From contig NZ_MQUQ01000003.1 in the NCBI RefSeq assembly GCF_001953865.1, positions 323,917 to 387,916 on the forward strand: DNA of 64,000 nucleotides, read 5' to 3'. The notes below the pieces were generated by a model. It was not told where the DNA came from. It did no database searches and worked only from the letters and a program-made list of their open reading frames with translations. The number at the start of each line of letters is the position of its first letter. The stretch's first letter is position 1. Both the position numbers and the translations under genes were made by a program. This DNA comes from Amycolatopsis coloradensis (lineage in GTDB: Bacteria > Actinomycetota > Actinomycetes > Mycobacteriales > Pseudonocardiaceae). This document shows, piece after piece, positions 39,733-47,880 of this stretch.

Positions 39733-40745
39733 CGACGCAGCCGGGCTCGCAGCGCCAGGAAGAGGCCGCGCAGCGCGCCCGCCCCGAATCCGGCGGCGAA
39801 CACGGGCGTGAGCCGGGCGACCGCCTTGGCCTCGGCCTTGGTCGCGCCGAACTTCGTCACCGCGAACCCGGCGGCCGTCGAACCCGCGGCGGCCAGCGCG
39901 ACGGCGGTCTTCGGGCGCTTCGCGGCGACACCGAGTCCGAGCACTCCGACGGCCATCGCGGCGAACAGGCCGTTACGCGCGGGGCCGGGCGACGCGAGAT
40001 ACGAATCGACGAATGTGGTGCCGCGGAAATACGACTGCCCGACGAACTTCTTGAACGAATCGCGGCCGTGGTAGGTCGCGGAGAACTCCGGGGCCAGGAA
40101 GATTCGGTGCCGTTCGGCGATCCAGCGCAGAACGCCGGTGTCGTCACTGGCGAAACGGACGTCTTCGAAGAGCGACTCGAACGCGTTGGACGAATCCTCG
40201 AGAACTTCCTTCGGGGCGGAAAAGAATCCGGTGCCTTTCGGGAAGACGTCGAACTCTTCGATACCGAACGACATCAATCGCGGGTTCGCGCAATAACGGC
40301 GCCACGGGATCTTGACCAGTCCCGCCATGAATCCCGCGTACGGATTGTGTTCGGACGCGACGTTGATGTGGCCGTTCCACACCGAGCGCTCAGGGTGGTC
40401 GACGAGCTGGTCCCGGAGGAAGGTGAGCGAGCCGGAGTCCACGATCACGCGGCTGTCGAGCAGCAGGATCTGCGTCCCGGATGCCTTCGCGATCCCCGCC
40501 CGGCGAGCCTCGAACCGGCCGCTGTTCGGCTGGGTGAGGACGGTGATGCCGTACAGCTCCTGCAGCCTGGCCAGCTTGTCGCCGGTGCCGTCGGTGCTGC
40601 CGTCGTCCACGACGACGACCTCGACCGGCCAGTTCGCCGCCTGCGCCGACGCGATCAGCGCGCCGACACTGCGGTCGATCCAGTCCTGCTCGTTGTAGAC
40701 CGGGATCACGACGGACAGGGCAGGGAGGAGCGAATTCGCACTCAC
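39729..40745 (-). CDS. GT2 glycosyltransferase with C-terminal membrane segments
   Basis: A 338-residue family-2 enzyme: LSVVIPVYNEQDWI, VVVDDGSTDGT and a GT-A metal-site region LLLDSRV, where the usual DxD reads DSR. C-terminal hydrophobic stretches (about 255-275 and 310-330) may anchor it. GTG at 40745 was chosen because it leads directly into the first strand; upstream in-frame starts add unrelated sequence and would run into the divergent epimerase. It is first in the minus-strand glycan operon. Confidence 0.85.
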   Translation of the reverse strand: MSANSLLPALSVVIPVYNEQDWIDRSVGALIASAQAANWPVEVVVVDDGSTDGTGDKLARLQELYGITVLTQPNSGRFEARRAGIAKASGTQILLLDSRVIVDSGSLTFLRDQLVDHPERSVWNGHINVASEHNPYAGFMAGLVKIPWRRYCANPRLMSFGIEEFDVFPKGTGFFSAPKEVLEDSSNAFESLFEDVRFASDDTGVLRWIAERHRIFLAPEFSATYHGRDSFKKFVGQSYFRGTTFVDSYLASPGPARNGLFAAMAVGVLGLGVAAKRPKTAVALAAAGSTAAGFAVTKFGATKAEAKAVARLTPVFAAGFGAGALRGLFLALRARLRR

Positions 40746-40806
40746 CCCGGCGAGGCTACCTTGCGCGGCCCACCAGTATCCTTCGGGCACCGCAGACCCC
40801 GACAGA

Positions 40807-41919
40807 ATGGCCATCCCGGTGATTTCCTTCATTCTCGGCACCACGGCGGAACTGATCAAAATCGCGCCGGTCTACCACGGCATCCTCGAACGCGGGGTCC
40901 GGCCGAAGATCTGGTTCACCGCCCAGCACGTCGACGAGGTCTCGGACGTGCTCGCCGACCTGAACCTCCCGGAGCCCGACGTCTGGCTGGTGCCGAAGGA
41001 GAAGGCGCACAACCTGGAATCGCCCGCGCAGGTGCCGGGCTGGGCCGCGCAGGTGCTGCGCACCGCGTGGAGCCGCCGCGCCGAGCTGAAGGCCGCGCTG
41101 GTCGAGGACGGCCGTCCGCCGCTGGTGCTGGTGCACGGGGACACCTTCACCACGCCGTACGGCTCGCTCATCGGGAAGCGGATCCTCAAGTCGCGGGTCG
41201 GGCACGTCGAGGCGGGCGCGCGGTCGGGCAGCATCATGTCGCCGCTGCCGGAGGAGCTGAACCGGAAGATCGCCGCGAAGATCGTCGACATGCACTTCGC
41301 GCCGAGCGCGCGTGAAGTGAACAACCTCCGCAACGCCCGCGGCGTCGTCGTCGACACCGAGGCGAACACCGCGATCGACGCGATGCGGCTCGCGATCAAC
41401 GGACCGCTCGACCTCGAGGGGCTGCCGGAGAAGTTCGGCCTCGCCACCCTGCACCGCTTCGAACTGGTCTCGCGCGCGGACAAGTACCGCGAGGCGCTGG
41501 AGATCCTGCGCGAGCAGAGCAAGCAGATGCCGATCCTCTACATGGCGGGCGCGCCCGAGCGCGAGAAGATCCGCGCGCTGGGCCTGGCGAACCTCTTCGA
41601 CGAGAAGAACTTCATCATCCAGCCGAAGATGCGGTACCTGAAGTTCCTGCCGCTGGTCGCGCGCGCCGAATACGTCGTCACCGACTCCGGTGGCCTGTCG
41701 GCCGAGTGCTACTACCTCGGCCTGCCGTGCGCCGTGCACCGCGAGCGCACCGAGACGCCGCAGCACCTCGGCGAGACCGTGGTGCTGACCGAGATGCGCG
41801 GGGACAAGCTGCAGAACTTCCTCGACACCTACCAGAACCGTCGCGGCGAGTCGTGGGTCGAGAAGTTCCACCCGTCGGAGATCATCGTCGACACGCTGGC
41901 GCGCCTCGGCTACTGCTGA
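40807..41919 (+). CDS. UDP-N-acetylglucosamine 2-epimerase-like protein
   Basis: A 370-residue GT-B-fold enzyme of the WecB family: LGTTAELIKIAPV at the N-terminus, VHGDTFTT, GHVEAGARSG with the catalytic-type Glu, LATLHRFE and VTDSGGLSAECYYLG. It would interconvert UDP-GlcNAc and UDP-ManNAc or act on a related nucleotide sugar, feeding the divergent glycan cluster 61 bases away. No clear RBS precedes the ATG. A 55-bp palindrome follows. Confidence 0.87.
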   Translation: MAIPVISFILGTTAELIKIAPVYHGILERGVRPKIWFTAQHVDEVSDVLADLNLPEPDVWLVPKEKAHNLESPAQVPGWAAQVLRTAWSRRAELKAALVEDGRPPLVLVHGDTFTTPYGSLIGKRILKSRVGHVEAGARSGSIMSPLPEELNRKIAAKIVDMHFAPSAREVNNLRNARGVVVDTEANTAIDAMRLAINGPLDLEGLPEKFGLATLHRFELVSRADKYREALEILREQSKQMPILYMAGAPEREKIRALGLANLFDEKNFIIQPKMRYLKFLPLVARAEYVVTDSGGLSAECYYLGLPCAVHRERTETPQHLGETVVLTEMRGDKLQNFLDTYQNRRGESWVEKFHPSEIIVDTLARLGYC

Positions 41920-41933
41920 CGCGCTCCAGGCCG

Positions 41934-41988
41934 TGTTATGAACGGACCTTTCATAACAAAATTTGTTATGAAAGGTCCGTTCATAACA
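41934..41988. terminator. 55-bp near-perfect nested palindrome
   Basis: 27-bp perfect arms (41934-41960 and 41962-41988) around a single A. Each arm also contains its own inverted repeat, GTTATGAA ... TTCATAAC, so it can form one long hairpin or two side-by-side hairpins. It lies between the convergent epimerase and recR stops and is AT-rich relative to its surroundings. Confidence 0.85.
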
Positions 41989-41996
41989 TCCGGAGA

Positions 41997-42593
41997 CTAG
42001 AGAGCCCGCCGTCCTGAGAGGGCCCGGCCCAACGTCAGCTCGTCCGCGAACTCCAGGTCCCCGCCCATCGGCAGCCCCGAAGCGAGCCGGGTCACCGACA
42101 GGCCGGGGAAGTCGCGAAGCATCCGCACGAGGTACGTCGCGGTCGCCTCGCCTTCGGTGTTCGGGTCGGTCGCGATGATGATCTCGCTGATCTCCGCGCC
42201 GCCGATCCGCGCCAGCAGCTCACGCATCCGCAGCTGCTCCGGCCCGATGCCGGACAACGGGTCCAGCGCACCGCCGAGCACGTGGTAGCGGCCCTTGAAC
42301 TCCCGCGTCCGCTCGACGGCGAGGACGTCCTTCGGCTCCTCGACCACGCAGATGACCGTGAGGTCGCGGCGGGTGTCGCGGCAGATCCGGCAGGTCTCCT
42401 GCTCCGAGACGTTGCCGCAGACCTCGCAGAACTGCACGCCTTCCTTGACCTTGCCGAGCACTTCCTGCAAGCGCGCGATATCCGCGGGATCGGCCGCCAG
42501 CAGGTGGAAGGCGATCCGCTGCGCGCTTTTGGGACCGACGCCGGGCAGTCGCCCGAGCTCGTCGATCAGATCCTGGACGACACCCTCGTACAA
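41997..42593 (-). CDS. recR: Recombination mediator RecR
   Basis: A 198-residue RecF-pathway protein loading RecA at gaps: N-terminal HhH ([17 protein letters not shown]), four-Cys zinc finger ([16 protein letters not shown]), Toprim domain ([16 protein letters not shown]) and the C-terminal Walker-B-like segment. The start is TTG at 42593, one base after the ybaB TAG stop, giving the exact RecR family length and N-terminus ([13 protein letters not shown]). It is translationally coupled to ybaB. Confidence 0.95.
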   Translation of the reverse strand: MYEGVVQDLIDELGRLPGVGPKSAQRIAFHLLAADPADIARLQEVLGKVKEGVQFCEVCGNVSEQETCRICRDTRRDLTVICVVEEPKDVLAVERTREFKGRYHVLGGALDPLSGIGPEQLRMRELLARIGGAEISEIIIATDPNTEGEATATYLVRMLRDFPGLSVTRLASGLPMGGDLEFADELTLGRALSGRRAL

Positions 42594-42594
42594 G

Positions 42595-42951
42595 CTAGCC
42601 GCCGAGCCCGGGGAAGCCGCCGAGATCCGGCATCCCGCCACCGAGGCCGCCGGCGAGCGGGCCGAGCTTCTGTTCGGTGAGCTTCTGCGCGTTGGCCGAG
42701 GCGTCCCGCACGGCCGCGACGACCAGGTCGGACAGGGTCTCGACGTCGTCGGGGTCGACCACCTTGGGGTCGATGGCCAGCGACTTGAGCTGGCTGTCAC
42801 CGGACACGGTCGCGGTGACGAGACCGCCACCGGAAGTGCCGGTCACCTCCGTGTTGGCCAGCTCTTCCTGGGCCTCGACCAGCTTCTGCTGCATCTGCTG
42901 GGCCTGCTGCATGATCTGCGACAGGTCGAAGCCGCCACCGGGTTGCACCAT
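42595..42951 (-). CDS. ybaB: YbaB/EbfC nucleoid-associated protein
   Basis: A 118-residue DNA-binding protein: [19 protein letters not shown] helix, then [25 protein letters not shown], the canonical YbaB core, and a Gly-rich tail ([18 protein letters not shown]). The ybaB-recR pairing is conserved across bacteria. Confidence 0.95.
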   Translation of the reverse strand: MVQPGGGFDLSQIMQQAQQMQQKLVEAQEELANTEVTGTSGGGLVTATVSGDSQLKSLAIDPKVVDPDDVETLSDLVVAAVRDASANAQKLTEQKLGPLAGGLGGGMPDLGGFPGLGG

Positions 42952-43028
42952 GATCCGATCGGTCCTCTCCTGGAAAATCCTGTGCCGCCTCCCAGCCTAG
43001 CCGTCACGCGTATGGCACCGTTGGCGCC

Positions 43029-43877
43029 GTGCGACGACGGCTGAGCCTGGTGATGGCGATCGGATTGGTGCTGTTCACGGCGTGCGGCGTGGAAACCCCG
43101 GCCGCGCCGCCGTCGGCCCCTGCTCCACCGGGGACCACCACCGTCCTCACCACCCTTCCGCAGCCGAGTTCCGCGCCGAGCGCGCCACCTTCGAGCGCGC
43201 CGCCTTCGAGCACGCAGCAGCCGAAGACCGGCAAGGTCGTCGTGCTCGATCCCGGGCACAACGGCGGCAACGCCGGCAAGCCCGGCGAGATCAACAAACA
43301 GGTCCCGGCGGGGCGCGGGAAGAAGAAACCGTGCAACACCACCGGAACCGCGACGAATTCCGGATATCCCGAGCACGCGTTCACCTGGGACGTCTCGCAG
43401 CGGATCGCGCAAGCCTTGACCGCGAAGGGAGTCCGGGTCGTCCTCACCCGGCAGAACGACACCGGCGTCGGACCGTGCGTCGACGAACGCGCCGCGATCG
43501 GGAACGACGCGCAGGCGGACGCGGTCGTGTCGATCCACGCCGACGGCTCGAATTCCGACGGCGCGCACGGCTTCCACGTCGCCTATTCGGCCCCGCCCCT
43601 GAACGCCCAGCAAGGCGAGCCCTCGACGAGACTGGCGACGGCGCTGCGGGACGGCATCCGCGCGGGCGGCTTCCCGACGTCGACCTACCTCGGCACGAAC
43701 GGGCTCGCGCCGCGCGCCGACCTCGGCGGGCTCAACCTCTCGACCCGGCCTGCCGCGCTCGTCGAATGCGGGAACATGCGCAACGCCGCCGAAGCCGCGG
43801 CGATGTCGAGCGAAGAAGGACGTCAGCAGTACGCCGCCGTCATCGCGAAGGCCATCGCCGACTACCTCAAAGGCTGA
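43029..43877 (+). CDS. N-acetylmuramoyl-L-alanine amidase, lipoprotein (Ami1/Rv3717-like)
   Basis: A 282-residue exported Amidase_3. Signal peptide with lipobox LFTAC (Cys19), a Pro/Ser/Ala-rich linker (about 24-65), then the zinc amidase with VVLDPGHNGG, GYPEHAFTWD, VSIHADGSN and the catalytic Glu in ALVECGNMRN. It cleaves the stem peptide from peptidoglycan. Its divergent position beside ybaB-recR is the same as that of Rv3717 in mycobacteria. The start is GTG. Confidence 0.93.
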   Translation: MRRRLSLVMAIGLVLFTACGVETPAAPPSAPAPPGTTTVLTTLPQPSSAPSAPPSSAPPSSTQQPKTGKVVVLDPGHNGGNAGKPGEINKQVPAGRGKKKPCNTTGTATNSGYPEHAFTWDVSQRIAQALTAKGVRVVLTRQNDTGVGPCVDERAAIGNDAQADAVVSIHADGSNSDGAHGFHVAYSAPPLNAQQGEPSTRLATALRDGIRAGGFPTSTYLGTNGLAPRADLGGLNLSTRPAALVECGNMRNAAEAAAMSSEEGRQQYAAVIAKAIADYLKG

Positions 43878-43885
43878 TCATCCCT

Positions 43886-43949
43886 CGCAATTAGTCCTCT
43901 AGTTGCGGTCCTTGCACGCGCAACTACCGCCACTAGAGGACTAATTGCG
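43886..43949. terminator. 24-bp hairpin of the GTCCTCT element overlapping the dnaX stop
   Basis: The arms at 43886-43909 and 43926-43949 are reverse complements with one mismatch. They contain ATTAGTCCTCTAGTTGCGGT. The right arm overlaps the last codons and TAG stop of dnaX (43941-43943), and the left arm lies just past the amidase stop, so it is shared by convergent genes. Confidence 0.8.
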
Positions 43950-45962
43950 GTCGTCGAGGGGGCGCGCGTTGAGGTGGTCGGCGAGCAGCTTCCGCGCGAT
44001 CTCCTCAGGGTCCTTCTCGGGCGGGAGTGGCGGAGGCGGCGGTGCGGGGCTCGCGTCCTCGTTGTAGAGATCCTCGTCTTCCTCGACCGGCTCGGGCGGG
44101 AGCGGGATGTCCGGCTCGGTGGTCGCCACCTTCGGCCGCTGAGGCTCCGGCTTCGGCTCGGGAGGCGGGGGCGGCTGCGTGGGAGCGGCGGCGCCGGGTG
44201 CCTCGGCGGACCGGCGGGTGAAGGACCGCTCGGGTGCGGACGGCGCGGGCGCGGCCTTGGGCGCGGCGGCCTGCCGGGTCTGCGCGGCGCCATGGACGCA
44301 CCGTACTTGCCAGTCTCCTTCGAAGACCGCCTTGAACGCGGCCGCGATGCGCTCCAGGTGCTGCGGCTCGGAAAGCCTGCGTGCCACGGGTTCCGCGTTG
44401 TGCGTGAGGGTGACGGCGGTGCCATCGACACTCACCACGCTCGCCTGCGTGAGCATCGCCCCGGTGACGGCGCCGCCCGGGACCTTGCGGATCGCGGCCT
44501 GCACGTGCGGCCAGCGGCCGCGGATGCCGTCCACGTCCGTCCCGCCCGTCGAGGCCGCGGCGGCCGCCGCCGGAGCGGGCGCGGGCGCGGCTGGCCGTTC
44601 GGCGACCGGTTCGGGTCGCGCGACGGGCTGCTGGGCCGGGGCCGGTTGCTGGGCGGGAGCGGGGGCGGCGGCCCGTCGCGACGGCCGCTGGAACTCGCGC
44701 ACGAGCTCACCAGCGGGAGCGGGCGCGGCCTGAACCGCCGGTGCGGACTGGGCAGCGGGAGCGACCGGAGCGGCTTGGGCGACCGGAGCGGACGCCGGTG
44801 CCGAAGCCGCGCGGCGCTCGAGTCGTTCGAGACGGGCGAGCAGCGCGTCGGCGCCCTCGGCGACCGACGGCAGCAGCATCCGAGCCGTCAGCAGTTCCAG
44901 CACCAGCCGCGGCGAGGTCGCGCCCCGCATCTCCAAAAGTCCATTGTGGACGATGTCGGCGTAGCGCGAGAGCGTGGCGGGCTCCAGTTTGCCCGCCTGC
45001 TCCTTCATCTTCTTGAGTTCGTCGTCGGGTGCGGCGACCAGTCCGCGCTCGCCCGCGTCCGGCACCGAACGCAGCATCACCAGGTCGCGCAGGCGGTCGA
45101 GCAGGTCGGTGGCGAACCGGCGCGGGTCGTGCCCGGCCTCGGCGAGGCTCTCGACGGTGCCGAACACGGCCGACGCGTCATCGGCGGCCAGCGCGTCGAC
45201 CATGCCGTCGATGAGCGCGACGTCCGTGACGCCCAGCAGGGACACCGCGCGCGAGTAGTCGACGCCGTCCGGCCCGGCGCCCGCCAGTAGCTGGTCGAGC
45301 ACCGACTGCGTGTCCCGCGCCGAACCGCCGCCCGCGCGGATGACCAGCGGGTACACCGCGGGTTCGACCTGCGCGCCCTCGGCGGCGACGTTGCTTTCGA
45401 GCAGTTCCCGCATCGACTTGGGCGGGATCAGCCGGAAGGGGTAGTGGTGCGTCCGCGACCGGATGGTGGGCAGCACCTTGTCCGGTTCGGTGGTCGCGAA
45501 GATGAAGATCAGGTGCTCCGGCGGCTCTTCCACGATCTTCAGCAGGGCGTTGAAGCCCTGCGTGGTGACCATGTGCGCCTCGTCGATGATGAAGACGCGG
45601 TAGCGCGAGTCCGCCGGGGCGTAGAAAGCCCTGTCCCGCAGCTCACGGGCGTCGTCGACGCCACCGTGGCTGGCGGCGTCGAGTTCGGTGACGTCGACAC
45701 TGCCGGGGCCCTCGGGCGCCAGGTTGCGGCACGAGTTGCACTCGCCACACGGATCCGGCGTCGGACCCTTCGCGCAGTTCAGCGACCGCGCCATGATGCG
45801 CGCGCTCGACGTCTTGCCGCAGCCGCGCGGGCCGGAGAAGAGGTAGGCGTGGTTGATCCGGCCCGCGGCCAGCGCGGTGCGCAGCGGATCGGTCACGTGC
45901 TCCTGCCCGACGACCTCGGCGAAGGTAGCCGGACGGTACTTTCGGTACAGCGCTAATGCCAC
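43941..45962 (-). CDS. dnaX: DNA polymerase III subunit gamma/tau
   Basis: A 673-residue clamp-loader ATPase: SGPRGCGKTSSARI (Walker A), a four-Cys zinc module (CAKGPTPDPCGECNSC), FIIDEAHMVTTQGFNALL, sensor region ATTEPDKVLPTIRSR, collar domain, then a Pro/Ala-rich linker (about 390-500) and a variable C-terminal tau part. The GTG start aligns with the family (ALYRKYRPATFAEVVGQ). Codon 3 is TTA (45956-45954), unusual for an essential gene in this composition. The stop codon lies within a dispersed repeat element. Only 30 bases separate it from the divergent gene. I saw no slippery heptamer for a separate gamma product. Confidence 0.95.
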   Translation of the reverse strand: MALALYRKYRPATFAEVVGQEHVTDPLRTALAAGRINHAYLFSGPRGCGKTSSARIMARSLNCAKGPTPDPCGECNSCRNLAPEGPGSVDVTELDAASHGGVDDARELRDRAFYAPADSRYRVFIIDEAHMVTTQGFNALLKIVEEPPEHLIFIFATTEPDKVLPTIRSRTHHYPFRLIPPKSMRELLESNVAAEGAQVEPAVYPLVIRAGGGSARDTQSVLDQLLAGAGPDGVDYSRAVSLLGVTDVALIDGMVDALAADDASAVFGTVESLAEAGHDPRRFATDLLDRLRDLVMLRSVPDAGERGLVAAPDDELKKMKEQAGKLEPATLSRYADIVHNGLLEMRGATSPRLVLELLTARMLLPSVAEGADALLARLERLERRAASAPASAPVAQAAPVAPAAQSAPAVQAAPAPAGELVREFQRPSRRAAAPAPAQQPAPAQQPVARPEPVAERPAAPAPAPAAAAAASTGGTDVDGIRGRWPHVQAAIRKVPGGAVTGAMLTQASVVSVDGTAVTLTHNAEPVARRLSEPQHLERIAAAFKAVFEGDWQVRCVHGAAQTRQAAAPKAAPAPSAPERSFTRRSAEAPGAAAPTQPPPPPEPKPEPQRPKVATTEPDIPLPPEPVEEDEDLYNEDASPAPPPPPLPPEKDPEEIARKLLADHLNARPLDDRN

Positions 45963-45992
45963 GCGGCGAGAGTACCGGGAGGGGCCGACAAG

Positions 45993-46826
45993 GTGAGACC
46001 AGCACCGACCCCGGGCACGTATCCGGTCCGCTTCGGCACCGCCGAACTGCTCCGCGACGCCGACCGTGCCAACGCCTGGATGATCTCCGTCGACGGCGTG
46101 GCCCAATCGCACGTCAACCTCGACGATCCCACGGATCTCGAGTTCGACTACATCCGCCGGATCGCCGACGTCGTCGACTGCCTCGGCGAAGGCCCACTCG
46201 ACGCGCTGCACGTCGGCGGCGCGGCCTGCACGCTCCCCCGCTACGTCGCCGCGACGCGACCCCGCTCGCGACAGCTGGTCTTCGACGCCGACGGCGAACT
46301 CGTCGCGCTCATCCGCGAGCACCTCGGCCTGAAGGGACTGAAGGTGCGTGTCGGCGACGGCCGCGAAGGCGTCTCCGGCAGGTACGACGCTTCGGCCGAC
46401 CTGGTCATCGTGGACGCCTTCGAACGCGGGGTGTTCGCCGACGGGCTCGCGACCGTGGAGTTCACGAACGAGGTCGCGCGGGTCCTTCGCCCGGCCGGTA
46501 CCTACGTCACCAACGTCAGTGACGGCCCGAACCTGCCGTTCCTTCGCCGGTTCCTGGCGACCCTGGCGACGTCGTTCCCGCATCTCGCCCTGCTCGCGGA
46601 ACCAGGCGTCCTCCGAGGTCGCCGGTTCGGCAACATCGTGGTCGCCGCGTCTCGCGTCGAGCTTCCGGTCGCGGACCTGACCCGCCGGGCCGCGTCGTCC
46701 GCGTACCCGGCCCGCTGCGTCGCGGGCGAAGACCTCCGCGAACTGCAAGGCAAGGCGCGGCCGGTCACCGACGCGGACGCCCTGCCGTCCCCGGTGCCGC
46801 CGAAGGACGTCTTCGGCATCTTCTGA
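45993..46826 (+). CDS. Spermidine-synthase-like methyltransferase-fold protein
   Basis: A 277-residue protein with a Rossmann-like fold of the spermidine synthase type: ALHVGGAACTLPRYVAA (nucleotide loop), QLVFDADGELVALIREHL, and ADLVIVDAFERG. It lacks a clear polyamine site, and such actinobacterial proteins are usually annotated as fused-MFS-less spermidine synthases or methyltransferases. Function unknown. The start is GTG at 45993. It is divergent from dnaX with a very short spacer. Confidence 0.78.
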   Translation: MRPAPTPGTYPVRFGTAELLRDADRANAWMISVDGVAQSHVNLDDPTDLEFDYIRRIADVVDCLGEGPLDALHVGGAACTLPRYVAATRPRSRQLVFDADGELVALIREHLGLKGLKVRVGDGREGVSGRYDASADLVIVDAFERGVFADGLATVEFTNEVARVLRPAGTYVTNVSDGPNLPFLRRFLATLATSFPHLALLAEPGVLRGRRFGNIVVAASRVELPVADLTRRAASSAYPARCVAGEDLRELQGKARPVTDADALPSPVPPKDVFGIF

Positions 46827-46851
46827 AGGCGGCGTGGGGGGCCACATGAAA

Positions 46852-46941
46852 GGGGACCCCGCGCACCCGTCAGAGCTTGCTTATCCTTGCTGCCTTCCGG
46901 CCCTGGGGAGGTTCACAAGATGGACGCCGCGCGGGGTCCGA
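46852..46941 (-). ncRNA. ffs: Signal recognition particle RNA, small bacterial type
   Basis: The minus strand reads a roughly 90-nt RNA whose ends pair (GGACCCCGC near 46939 with GCGGGGTCC near 46854). Its apical domain contains GGGCCGGAAGGCAGCAAGG, the universally conserved SRP RNA tetraloop and symmetric-loop region bound by Ffh. It lies between the spermidine-synthase-like gene and the dehydratase, close to dnaX as in other actinomycetes. The exact ends are estimated. Confidence 0.93.
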
Positions 46942-46988
46942 GGACCAGTGTAGTCACTCCGGTCCGGACATGGAGGACAGTGGGGGGT

Positions 46989-47879
46989 ATGAGCACTCCG
47001 ACCTGGGCCGATGTCCGCGAAGCCGCCGAAGCCGTCCACCCGTTCGTACGACGCACGCCGGTGTTGCGTGCCGAGGTCGACGGACGGCCGTTGGTCCTCA
47101 AGCTGGAGCATCTGCAGCGGAGCGGGTCGTTCAAACTGCGGGGCGCGGTGAACGCGCTGGTGAGCGAGCCGTTGCCGGAGCGGGTGCTGACGGCGTCCGG
47201 CGGCAACCACGGGTTGGGCGTGGCGACGGCGGCTGCGCTGCTGGGTGTGCCCGCGACGGTGTACGTGCCGGAGTCGGCTCCGAAGGCGAAGACGGCCCGG
47301 ATCGAGGCCGCGGGCGCGAAGCTCATCCGCCACGGCGCGACGTACGCCGAGGCGGCCACGAAGGCGCTCGAAGCCGCTTCTGAGCCGGGTACGCGGTACC
47401 TGCACGCGTACGACGATCCCGCCGTCGTCGCAGGTCAGGGCACCGTGGCGGCCGAAGTGGTCCAGGACGTCCCGGACGTCGACGCGTTCCTGGTCGCGGT
47501 CGGCGGTGGTGGCCTGGTCGCCGGGACGTCCCTGTCCGGGGTGCCGACGTTCGCCGTCGAGCCGGAGCGGTGCCGCGCGCTCGGCGCGGCACTGAAGGCG
47601 GGTGAGCCGGTGGACGTGGAGATCGACTCGGTGGCGGCGTCCGCGCTGGGCGCGACCAGGATCGGCGCCGTCCCGCTCGGGGTGCTCCAGGATCGGGTGA
47701 CGTCCGTGCTGGTCAGCGAAGTGGAGCTGCTCGCCGCGCGGGACCGGCTCTGGGAGGAGTTCCGGCTCGCCGTCGAACCGGCCGCCGCGGTCCCGTTCGC
47801 CGCCTGGCTGGCCGGGCGGACCGACGGCGAACTGCCCTGCGTCATCCTGTGCGGCGCGAACAGCGAATGGACGCCCTGA
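46989..47879 (+). CDS. PLP-dependent serine/threonine dehydratase-like enzyme
   Basis: A 296-residue fold-type II PLP enzyme: the lysine in SGSFKLRGAVNAL (Schiff base), SGGNHGLGVATAA (phosphate/substrate loop) and VGGGGLVAG. It lacks the C-terminal ACT domain of biosynthetic threonine deaminase (IlvA) and is shorter than usual, so it is more likely a catabolic-type Ser/Thr dehydratase or racemase. The ATG at 46989 was chosen because upstream in-frame codons lie within the SRP RNA gene. Confidence 0.85.
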   Translation: MSTPTWADVREAAEAVHPFVRRTPVLRAEVDGRPLVLKLEHLQRSGSFKLRGAVNALVSEPLPERVLTASGGNHGLGVATAAALLGVPATVYVPESAPKAKTARIEAAGAKLIRHGATYAEAATKALEAASEPGTRYLHAYDDPAVVAGQGTVAAEVVQDVPDVDAFLVAVGGGGLVAGTSLSGVPTFAVEPERCRALGAALKAGEPVDVEIDSVAASALGATRIGAVPLGVLQDRVTSVLVSEVELLAARDRLWEEFRLAVEPAAAVPFAAWLAGRTDGELPCVILCGANSEWTP

Positions 47880-47880
47880 G

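Noticed and set aside
43941..45962. Programmed frameshift in dnaX making gamma
   Set aside because: No A-rich slippery heptamer seen in the linker region.
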